From contig WJJW01000271.1 of assembly GCA_014729455.1 (NCBI GenBank), forward strand, positions 1 to 16,376: a stretch of DNA of 16,376 nt, given 5' to 3'. The position numbers were made by a program, and so were the translations under genes. Within the stretch, counting starts at the first letter, position 1; each line of letters starts with the position of its first letter. Shown here one piece after another: positions 1 to 6,746 of this stretch. This DNA comes from Candidatus Eiseniibacteriota bacterium (GTDB lineage Bacteria > Eisenbacteria > RBG-16-71-46 > CAIMUX01 > VGJL01). The notes under the pieces were generated by a model. It saw nothing but the letters and a program-made list of their open reading frames with translations, ran no database searches and was not told the origin of the DNA.

Positions 1-1009
1 CGCGCCGGCTCGGTCCGGGAAAGACCGTCCGCTCCCAGACACCGGAGTCCAGCCGCCAGAGCCCATCTTCGTTCTCCGACGGATCGCGCGCGCCCGCCCA
101 GAACCCGCCGGCCGCGTCCCGCGCGATCGAGGTGGCCGGGAACGACCGGTCGCCGACGCGGGACCACGCTCCGTCCGCGGCGAGGCTCCAGACCCCTTGC
201 GCGCCTGCGGCCAGCAGGCGCTCCCCGTCGGAAAGCAGCGCACGCACGGCGTCCTCCCCGGTCGGTCCTCCCAGGGGATCCCAGGTCTCCGTCCCGAGAT
301 CCAGCCGGTACGCCCCGTCGGGGAAGGAGGCGATCCAGCTTCCGCGGTGGCGGACGAGTCGCCCGGCGGCGGGGGAGGAGGGGCCGGCGTCGTAGATCGT
401 CGTCGTCTCGCTCGAGTCGTGATGGGCCACCCCCTCGGCGGTGGCGATCCAGAACCCGTTCCCCGCAGGGTCGCCGGCGAAATCCCGCACGTCGTAGGAG
501 GGAAGGCCGCACCGGAGATCGTCGATCCCTTCCTGGCACACGGCGATCTGGTCTCCGGAGACGAACACGGCGTATCCTTCCGCCGCGCTGACGAAGAGCG
601 TGTCCCCCGAAAAGCGGATCCGGCGGATCCGGTCCCCCGGAATCGGGCGTTGCAGGCTCGTGAACGCCTCCCAGGTCCGGTCCAGGGGATCGAAGATCGA
701 GATTCCCGCCCTCTCGCAGCCGAACCAGACGCGTCCGTCGGGCGCGATCGCGACGCTGGTGAGAGAGTCGCTCAGCAGGCCGTCCCGCGACCGGTGGAAT
801 AGTTCGATCCCCTCGCCGGCGGGATCGTACAGGACCGCGCCGCCGCCCGTCGCGAGCCAGAACCGATCTCCATCGACGGCGAGCGACCGGACCTCGTTCA
901 CCGAGAGGTAGGTGCGGAAGAACGGATCCCCCTCCTGGGCTCCGGCGGCGGAGGCGAGGAGCATCGGAACGAGCAGCGCGAACGCCCGGCTGCAGATCCC
1001 CTGCATCAT
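1..1009 (-). CDS. Secreted beta-propeller protein, ligand-binding-sensor-like (3' end off the left edge)
   Basis: The first 336 residues are present and the frame is still open at the window edge. Residues 1-25 form a signal peptide: a hydrophobic stretch (AFALLVPMLLASAAGA) with a likely signal peptidase I site after AGA. About seven degenerate blade repeats follow, roughly at residues 39-63, 83-117, 128-152, 174-198, 217-245, 254-283 and 292-326. They share a (V/I)..(L/I)A.dGd.(F/V)W.(A/G)T..G...(Y/F)D pattern, as in two-component-regulator propeller proteins. Whether a kinase or sorting domain follows cannot be seen. It could be a plain extracytoplasmic propeller or a sensor. ATG at 1009 overlaps the stop of the upstream glycosyltransferase as ATGA; a second ATG at 1006 is the alternative start. 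Cotranscription with glycan genes makes it a possible client or surface partner, which is inference. Confidence 0.8.
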   Translation of the reverse strand, partial: MMQGICSRAFALLVPMLLASAAGAQEGDPFFRTYLSVNEVRSLAVDGDRFWLATGGGAVLYDPAGEGIELFHRSRDGLLSDSLTSVAIAPDGRVWFGCERAGISIFDPLDRTWEAFTSLQRPIPGDRIRRIRFSGDTLFVSAAEGYAVFVSGDQIAVCQEGIDDLRCGLPSYDVRDFAGDPAGNGFWIATAEGVAHHDSSETTTIYDAGPSSPAAGRLVRHRGSWIASFPDGAYRLDLGTETWDPLGGPTGEDAVRALLSDGERLLAAGAQGVWSLAADGAWSRVGDRSFPATSIARDAAGGFWAGARDPSENEDGLWRLDSGVWERTVFPGPSRR

Positions 1010-3096
1010 CGACCGGATCCCCGGAGCTTCCGCATCAGAATCTCCAGATCGAGGGCGAGGCTCCATCTCCCCGCGTACTCCTGATTGATCGCGCACAACT
1101 CCTCCAGGTCACGGCCGGTCGGATCGCCCGCCAGGGTGGCCCATCCCGGCGCCGCGTCGGGCGGGAAGCGGAGATAGCCTTCCGGCAGGCGGGCCCGATC
1201 ACGCTCCTCGAGCGGAACCACCCCCACGAAACTCCAGTCCCCGCGGATACAGAGCAGGAGTGTAGGGAACTCCCGGATGAGGGTAAACAGAGCCCCGCGG
1301 GGACGGTTCCCCGGCAGCCGGCGCGGACGCAGCCGCTTCCCCCTCCGCCCGATCACCTCCCGCGTCTCGATCGCGCCTCCCCGCGCGCCGGAGATCGCCA
1401 GGCCGATGAGGAACGGCAGGAGGAGCACCGGGAGGAGAAGCAGGGCCGCCAGCGCGTCGAACAGCCGCTTCTCCCACGAACGGGCGGGACCCCCCATCCC
1501 CGACACCTGCAGCGCCGGGACGCCGAGGAAGTCGCCCATCCGCGCCCCTAGATGGAGCGCGCGCCGCGCCCGCGGCACGAGGCGGACCGGGATCCCGGCT
1601 CGGTTGAGGTCCTCCGCGACCCGCTCGGTGTCGCCGCCCGGCCAGTCCTCGTACAGGACCACCTCCGCGACCCGCTCGTCCTGCACCCACAGGACGACCG
1701 CCTCCCCGACCTCTTCCGGCTTCCCGCCGGATCGGCTCTCCAGGACCGCCGCGCGCGAGGCGAGCGGCAGCAGCTCCATGCCGAGATCGGGGTGCAGGGA
1801 GAGCCGGCGCTCCAGCTCGACGACATCGTCCTGCGGGGCCAGCAGTCCGATCCGGTGGAGCTGGATCCGGCGCGAGCGGATCGATCCTTGCGTGCGGAAG
1901 ATCGCGAAGCGGAACGCGAGGACGAGGAGCAGCGACAGCGGCAGGAACAGACCGATCACCGCCCGCGAGTAGACCGGCGCGAAGAAGAGGAAGGTCGCCG
2001 CCATCGTCACCAGGCCGGTCGCCAGGATCGCGCGGATCGCGCCGAGGAGCTGCTCGCCCGCCTCCTCCCGCCGGCGGCTGCGGTACATCCCGGCCAGCGC
2101 GAGCGCGAGCAGCGCCACGACGTTCGCGAACACCAGGAAGCGGCCGTACCGCCCGAACCCGAAGGTCGGGTTGGAGAAGAGCGGACCGGCGAGGTTCCGC
2201 CCGACGTAGGCGACGACGAACGCGGTGTTGATCGCCAGGAGGTCGGAGAGGACCAGGACCCCCTTGCGGATCGTTCGCGAGCGACGCTTCAGCCAGTAGA
2301 GGAGAAAGCTCCACTTCTCGTAGTACCGGAACGTCGAGGCGAGGTGGATCCAGAGCCCCTTGCCGGGGCGCCGCGCGCTCATCCTCTCGTAGCGGTGGAT
2401 CATCTCGGCGGCGGGATGGTAGAGGACCTTCCAGCCCCGCGACGCCATCCGGTAGCACCAATCGACATCCTCGAAGTACAGGAAGAACCGCTCGTCCATC
2501 GGCCCGACGTCTTCCACCGCCGCGCGCCGGACCAGCAGGCTGGCGCCCAGACACCAGTCGACCGGCCGGGTCGTGGCGTGATCGTCGTCGAGCATCAGAT
2601 GCTCCCGCAAGAGCCGGTGGTTCGGCCGGAGCTTGCCGAGGAACGTGCGCCGCAGCAGGAAGACGGGGAACGTGTAGAAGGTCCGGCAGGAGAGCTGGAG
2701 GGTGCCGTCCGGGTACAGGAGCTTCGGCGCGACGATCCCGGCGGACGGAGTCCGTTCCATCTCCGCCAGGAGCTCCTCCACGCTTCCCGGCCGGACCTCC
2801 ACGTCCGGATTGAGGACCAGGAAGAAGCGGCCCCGCGCCTCTCGGAGGCCGCGATTGACCCCGCGCCCGAACCCGACGTTCTTCTCGTTGCGCAGGACGC
2901 GTACCGCCGGATGCTCCGCGGCCAGCCGCTCGGCGGCATCGTCGAGGGGAGCGTTGTCGACGACGAGCGCCTCGTAGGCGAACGCCGGCCGCGCCGCCTC
3001 GATGCTCCGGATGCAACGCGCGAGGACCTCGGGGGTCCGGTAGTGGACGATGACGAACGAAACCTCGATCGTTCGCTCTTCCCCGGGTCCGGTCAT
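1006..3096 (-). CDS. GT2 glycosyltransferase fused to a polyprenyl glycosylphosphotransferase-like membrane domain
   Basis: The protein has 696 residues. Residues 10-265 are a GT2 domain of the rhamnosyltransferase-like group: VSFVIVHYRTPE, VVDNA at 45-49, NVGFGRGVN, the donor-site LNPDVEV at 95-101 and FLYFEDVDWCYR at 205-216. About four membrane segments follow (near 281-300, 319-336, 352-372, 380-400), then a Rossmann-like soluble part (410-525). The C-terminal bacterial sugar transferase-like domain (541-696) is recognisable from KRLFD at 543-547, IRGDWSFVG at 617-625 and EYAGRWSLALDLEIL at 673-687. The usual KFRSM motif and the catalytic Asp-Glu that follows it are absent, and DELPQL has become REFPTL, so the phosphotransferase half may be inactive. 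ATG at 3096 overlaps the upstream stop (ATGA). The frame is open well upstream, but only this start fits the GT2 domain and the preceding gene. Confidence 0.85.
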   Translation of the reverse strand: MTGPGEERTIEVSFVIVHYRTPEVLARCIRSIEAARPAFAYEALVVDNAPLDDAAERLAAEHPAVRVLRNEKNVGFGRGVNRGLREARGRFFLVLNPDVEVRPGSVEELLAEMERTPSAGIVAPKLLYPDGTLQLSCRTFYTFPVFLLRRTFLGKLRPNHRLLREHLMLDDDHATTRPVDWCLGASLLVRRAAVEDVGPMDERFFLYFEDVDWCYRMASRGWKVLYHPAAEMIHRYERMSARRPGKGLWIHLASTFRYYEKWSFLLYWLKRRSRTIRKGVLVLSDLLAINTAFVVAYVGRNLAGPLFSNPTFGFGRYGRFLVFANVVALLALALAGMYRSRRREEAGEQLLGAIRAILATGLVTMAATFLFFAPVYSRAVIGLFLPLSLLLVLAFRFAIFRTQGSIRSRRIQLHRIGLLAPQDDVVELERRLSLHPDLGMELLPLASRAAVLESRSGGKPEEVGEAVVLWVQDERVAEVVLYEDWPGGDTERVAEDLNRAGIPVRLVPRARRALHLGARMGDFLGVPALQVSGMGGPARSWEKRLFDALAALLLLPVLLLPFLIGLAISGARGGAIETREVIGRRGKRLRPRRLPGNRPRGALFTLIREFPTLLLCIRGDWSFVGVVPLEERDRARLPEGYLRFPPDAAPGWATLAGDPTGRDLEELCAINQEYAGRWSLALDLEILMRKLRGSGR

Positions 3097-3857
3097 GCTC
3101 TCGGCGTTTCCCGGCGCGGCTTGCGCGTGAAGATCCGAAGGAACGACAGATGGAAGACCATCGCCAGCGCTTCCACGATGATCTTCCGGTTCATCTTGCT
3201 GATCCCGACCCGACGGTCGACGAAGAGGATCGGGATCTCCACGATGCGGAAGCCGAGCCTCCAGGCGTGGAAGCTCACCTCGATCTGGAACGAGTAGCCG
3301 TCGCTCTTGATCGTGTCGAGATCGATCGCCTCCAGCACCTCCCTGCGGAAGCACTTGAACCCGCCCGTCGCGTCCTTGACCGGAAGGCCGGTCATGAAGC
3401 GCGAGAAGCAGTTCGCCCCGTAGCTCAGCATCAGCCGGCGCAACGGCCAGTTGACGACCGTGACCCCGTGGAGGTACCGGCTGCCGAGAACCAGGTCCGC
3501 CCTCCGCGCGGCCTCGAGGAATTCCGGGATCGCCGCGGGGTCGTGCGAGAAATCGGCGTCCATCTCGAAGACCAGATCGAACTCCCGCTCGATCGCGATG
3601 CGGAACCCGTCGACGTAGGCGGAGCCGAGCCCCCGCTTTTCGGGCCGCCGCAGGCAGTGCACGCGGGGGATCCGGCGCCCCTGCTCCTCGACCCACTTCC
3701 CCGTGCCGTCGGGAGAGGCGTCGTCGACGACGAGCACCTCGAGATTCGGGCCGCTCGCCAGGATCTTCGGAAGCAGCTCCTCGATGTTCTCCCGCTCGTT
3801 GTAGGTGGGAACGATGACCAGCACTCGCGGAAGACGATCCTCCGGGAGACGATCCAT
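3093..3857 (-). CDS. Polyprenol/dolichol-phosphate mannosyltransferase-like GT2 (DPM1-type)
   Basis: The protein has 254 residues, close to eukaryotic and archaeal DPM1 in length, with no C-terminal membrane anchor. DPM1-like motifs are VPTYNERENIEELL at 16-29, VVDDASPDGTG at 43-53, the metal-binding DAD at 100-102 in EMDADFSHDP, LGSRYLHG at 124-131, KDATGGFKCFRREV at 161-174 and SDGYSFQIEV at 185-194. The expected reaction is transfer of a sugar (mannose in characterised members) from a nucleotide donor to polyprenyl phosphate at the cytoplasmic face of the membrane. Such lipid sugars are the donors used by extracytoplasmic GT-C enzymes, and a DUF2723 protein lies in the same operon. The ATG follows the upstream UXS-like gene's TAG with no gap, with a GGAGG 11 bases before it. 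The sugar could be other than mannose. Confidence 0.88.
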   Translation of the reverse strand: MDRLPEDRLPRVLVIVPTYNERENIEELLPKILASGPNLEVLVVDDASPDGTGKWVEEQGRRIPRVHCLRRPEKRGLGSAYVDGFRIAIEREFDLVFEMDADFSHDPAAIPEFLEAARRADLVLGSRYLHGVTVVNWPLRRLMLSYGANCFSRFMTGLPVKDATGGFKCFRREVLEAIDLDTIKSDGYSFQIEVSFHAWRLGFRIVEIPILFVDRRVGISKMNRKIIVEALAMVFHLSFLRIFTRKPRRETPRA

Positions 3858-4793
3858 CTACGAACCGGCCTCCGTGGCCATGAACCACTCGATCGTCAGG
3901 CGCAGGGCTTCGCGGACGTCGACCTCCGGCTGCCATCCGAGCCGCTCGCGGGCCAGCGTGATGTCCGGTTGGCGCACCTTCGGGTCGTCTTCCGGAAGCG
4001 GCTTGGTGACGATCTCGCTCCGGCTCCCGGTGATCCGCTTGATCTCGTCCGCCATCTGCGTGACGGACATCTCCTGGGGGTTGCCGATGTTGACCGGACC
4101 CCCGAGATCGGAATGCATCAGCCGCTCGATCCCCCGCACGAGATCGGTGATGTAGCCGAACGAGCGGGTCTGGCTTCCGTCCCCGAAGACCGTCAGGGGC
4201 TCCCCCTTGAGCGCCTGCAGGATGAACGTCGGGACCGCACGCCCGTCGTCCCGGCGCATCCGGGGTCCGAACGTGTTGAAGATCCGCACGATCTTCGTGT
4301 CGAGCCCGTGATAGCGACGGTACGCCATCGTCAGCGCTTCGGCGTACCGCTTCGCCTCGTCGTACACCCCGCGCAAGCCGATCGGGTTCACGTTCCCCCA
4401 ATAGGACTCCGGTTGCGGGTGGATCTGCGGATCGCCGTAGACCTCCGAGGTGGAGGCGAGAAGGAACCGCGCCTTCTTGGAGCGAGCGAGGCCCAGGGCC
4501 TTGTGGGTCCCGAGCGCACCGACCTTCAGGGTGTGGATCGGCAGCCGGAGGTAGTCGATCGGACTCGCCGGGGAGGCGAAGTGGAGCACGAAGTCGAGCG
4601 GCCCGTCGACGTAGATGTAGTTGGTCACGTCGTACTCGATGAAACGGAACCGACCGTCCCGGATGTGCTGGATGTTCTGCACGGTCCCGGTGAGGAGGTT
4701 GTCCATGCAGATCACCTCGGCCCCGTTGGACAGCAGGTGATCGCAGAGATGCGAGCCGATGAACCCGGCCCCTCCGGTGATCAAGACCCTCAT
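3858..4793 (-). CDS. UDP-glucuronate decarboxylase-like SDR (UXS family)
   Basis: This 311-residue extended short-chain dehydrogenase matches UDP-xylose synthase in length and motifs: NAD-binding GGAGFIGSH at 7-15, DNLLTG at 31-36, the UXS-typical HFASPASPIDYLRLPIHTLK at 71-90, STSEVYGDP at 114-122, the catalytic YDEAK (Tyr144, Lys148) and RIFNTFGPRM at 170-179. The expected reaction is oxidative decarboxylation of UDP-glucuronate to UDP-xylose through a 4-keto intermediate. A UDP-glucose dehydrogenase to supply the substrate is not in the window. ATG at 4793 overlaps the upstream stop (ATGA) and is preceded by GAGGAGG four bases away. Other UDP-sugar-modifying SDRs are possible, but the HFASPASP block favours UXS. 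Confidence 0.87.
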   Translation of the reverse strand: MRVLITGGAGFIGSHLCDHLLSNGAEVICMDNLLTGTVQNIQHIRDGRFRFIEYDVTNYIYVDGPLDFVLHFASPASPIDYLRLPIHTLKVGALGTHKALGLARSKKARFLLASTSEVYGDPQIHPQPESYWGNVNPIGLRGVYDEAKRYAEALTMAYRRYHGLDTKIVRIFNTFGPRMRRDDGRAVPTFILQALKGEPLTVFGDGSQTRSFGYITDLVRGIERLMHSDLGGPVNIGNPQEMSVTQMADEIKRITGSRSEIVTKPLPEDDPKVRQPDITLARERLGWQPEVDVREALRLTIEWFMATEAGS

Positions 4794-5776
4794 GAAGCCT
4801 CCTCCTCGGAAACGTCGACGCGCGTTTTGTCGGGATCATCGTCGGGAACGACCGCGCGGATCGGCACCTCGGTCGGCTTGCGCACCGAGGCGATCATCTC
4901 CGCGAGCAGGCCCATCGAGATGAACTGGAACCCCAGAATCACCAGAATCACCGAGCCGATCAGGAGAGGACGGACCCGCAACGCCCCCTCGATCACCCAC
5001 AGGGCGGCCATGTAGCAGAGAATCAGCCCGCCGACCACGAAGAACAGCACGCCGAACCGTCCGAACACGTGCAACGGCGAGCGGTGGCGGCCGGAGAGGA
5101 ACATGACCAGCAGCAGATCGAGAAACCCGTTGACGAACCGGGCCGAGCCGAACTTGCTCCTGCCGTGGCGCCGCGGATGGTGGCGCACCTCCCGCTCCCC
5201 GACGCGCCAGCCCTGCCGGGCCGCCAGCACCGGGATGTACCGGTGGAGCTCCCCGTGGAGCTGGAGACGCTCGACCACCTCCCGGCGGTAGACCTTGAAG
5301 CCGGAGTTGAAGTCGTGGATCCGGATCCCGGTCACCCGCGAGGTGACGAGATTGAAGATCCGGCTCGGGACCCGCTTCGTCCAGGGGTCCCGCCTCCGGC
5401 GCTTCCAGCCCGAGACGAGATCGTACCGGTCGGCGAGGTGCGCGATCAGCGTCGGGATCTCCTCGGGATCGTCCTGGAGGTCGGCATCGAGCGTCACGAC
5501 GAGCCGGGTGCCGCGGCAGTATCGAAACCCGGTGGCGAGGGCGAGCGACTTGCCGACGTTCGCGCGGAGCACGACCAACCGGAGGCCGGGGACGGCGGAG
5601 ACCTTTTCGCGGACCCGGTCGCGCGTCCCGTCGACCGACCCGTCGTCGACGACGAGGATCTCGTGCGTGCGCCGCATCCCATCGAGGACCGCCGCCAACT
5701 TGTCGATCAGCGGACCCACCGTCTCCGCCTCGTTGTACGCCGGCACGACGACCGAGATCTCGGGGCCGTCGCTCAT
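4790..5776 (-). CDS. Membrane-anchored GT2 glycosyltransferase (GtrB/ArnC/DPM-like)
   Basis: The protein has 328 residues. The catalytic domain covers about 1-215: VVVPAYNEAETVGPLI at 9-24, VVDDGSVDGT at 42-51, ANVGKSLALATGF, the metal-binding DAD in TLDADLQDDPEE at 96-106, HDFNSGFKVYRREV at 154-167 and RHGRSKFG at 203-210. Two or three membrane helices follow (about 215-229, 241-262, 270-292) before a charged tail ending VSEEEAS. This layout is typical of enzymes moving a sugar from a nucleotide donor to polyprenyl phosphate. Which sugar cannot be read from the sequence; adjacency to a nucleotide-sugar epimerase and the UXS-like gene suggests a uronic acid, hexose or pentose donor. ATG at 5776 overlaps the epimerase stop (ATGA), with a GGGGGGAG ribosome site five bases away. 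It is the second of the DPM-superfamily enzymes in this operon, beside the soluble one. Confidence 0.85.
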   Translation of the reverse strand: MSDGPEISVVVPAYNEAETVGPLIDKLAAVLDGMRRTHEILVVDDGSVDGTRDRVREKVSAVPGLRLVVLRANVGKSLALATGFRYCRGTRLVVTLDADLQDDPEEIPTLIAHLADRYDLVSGWKRRRRDPWTKRVPSRIFNLVTSRVTGIRIHDFNSGFKVYRREVVERLQLHGELHRYIPVLAARQGWRVGEREVRHHPRRHGRSKFGSARFVNGFLDLLLVMFLSGRHRSPLHVFGRFGVLFFVVGGLILCYMAALWVIEGALRVRPLLIGSVILVILGFQFISMGLLAEMIASVRKPTEVPIRAVVPDDDPDKTRVDVSEEEAS

Positions 5777-6738
5777 TCGGACTCCCCCCGGAGGTAGCGG
5801 ATCATCCACTCGTTCATCCGGGCGACACCCTCCCGTAGGGGGACCACCGGCCGGAATCCGAGGCGGTCCCGCGCCCGGCTCGTCTCGGCGCCGGTGTGCA
5901 GGACATCCCCCGCGGCCCGCGGCTCGTGGCGGATGCGGGCCGTTCGGCCGGTCACCTCCTCCATCAGCCCCAGGACGTCGCGTACGGCGATCCGTTCCCC
6001 ACCTCCGATATTGAACGTCTCGCCCGGCTCCCCGGTGGAGCGCAACGCGAGCAGGTTCGCGTCGACCGCGTCGGAGACGAAGGTGAAATCGCGGGTCTGG
6101 TTCCCGTCTCCGTACACGACGATCTCCTCTCCGGTGTGGATCGCCCGGAGGAAACGGTGGAAACCCATGTCCGGCCGCTGGCGGGGACCGTAGACGGTGA
6201 AGTAGCGGAGGCTCGTCGCGGGAAGTCCGTGCTGCGAGGCGTAGAGCCGGACCAGGAGCTCCCCGGCCAGCTTCGTCACCCCGTACGGCGAGACCGGAAC
6301 GGTCGGGTCCTCCTCGCGGGTCGGATACCGCGGCGCGTCCCCGTAGACCGAGGAGGAGGAGGCGTAGACGAACCGCCGCAGCCGTTCCCGATGCGGGCGG
6401 CAGGCTTCGAGCAGCCGTTGGGTCGCCTCGACGTTGATCGAGGAATAATCGGCGAACATCGATCCCCAGGAGCTGCGCACCCCGGCCTGGGCGGCCTGGT
6501 GGAAGATCGCGTCGCAGGAGGCGACGAGATCGTCGAGCGGAGCCGTCCGCAGATCGATCTCCCGGAGGACGAACCCGGGGAGGTGGAGCAGCTCCTGAGC
6601 GTTTCTCCGCTTGAGCGCGGGATCGTAGAAGTCGGTGAAGCAATCGACGCCGACGACCTCCTCCCCCTCCTCGAGCAGGCGCCGGGAAAGGTGGGAACCG
6701 ATGAAGCCCGCCGCACCGGTGACGAGGGTCTTTCCCAT
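5773..6738 (-). CDS. NAD-dependent nucleotide-sugar epimerase (GalE / UDP-glucuronate 4-epimerase-like SDR)
   Basis: This 321-residue extended SDR has the NAD fold TGAAGFIGSHL at 7-17, DCFTDFYDPALKR at 32-44 (the usual acidic/Tyr region of UDP-glucuronate 4-epimerase-like members), QAAQAGVRSSWG at 81-92, ASSSSVYGD at 126-134, the catalytic Tyr152 and Lys156 in YGVTK, RYFTVYGPRQRPDMG, and FGDG-like VVYGDGNQTRDF. The likely reaction is C4 epimerisation of a UDP-hexose or UDP-hexuronate. The Phe-Tyr-Asp block and AAQAGVR suggest UDP-GlcA to UDP-GalA, but GalE or GlcNAc epimerase activity cannot be excluded. The upstream gene's TAG forms part of the ribosome site (TAGGAGACGGG then ATG), so there are only eight bases between the genes. 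It overlaps the next GT2 gene by ATGA. Confidence 0.85.
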   Translation of the reverse strand: MGKTLVTGAAGFIGSHLSRRLLEEGEEVVGVDCFTDFYDPALKRRNAQELLHLPGFVLREIDLRTAPLDDLVASCDAIFHQAAQAGVRSSWGSMFADYSSINVEATQRLLEACRPHRERLRRFVYASSSSVYGDAPRYPTREEDPTVPVSPYGVTKLAGELLVRLYASQHGLPATSLRYFTVYGPRQRPDMGFHRFLRAIHTGEEIVVYGDGNQTRDFTFVSDAVDANLLALRSTGEPGETFNIGGGERIAVRDVLGLMEEVTGRTARIRHEPRAAGDVLHTGAETSRARDRLGFRPVVPLREGVARMNEWMIRYLRGESE

Positions 6739-6746
6739 CCCGTCTC

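Noticed and set aside
1006..4839. A single 1277-codon minus-strand frame that might suggest a giant fusion protein
   Set aside because: Upstream of 3096 it reads antisense-like low-complexity sequence over two clear genes (DPM1-like and UXS-like) in another frame; only 1006-3096 has family motifs.
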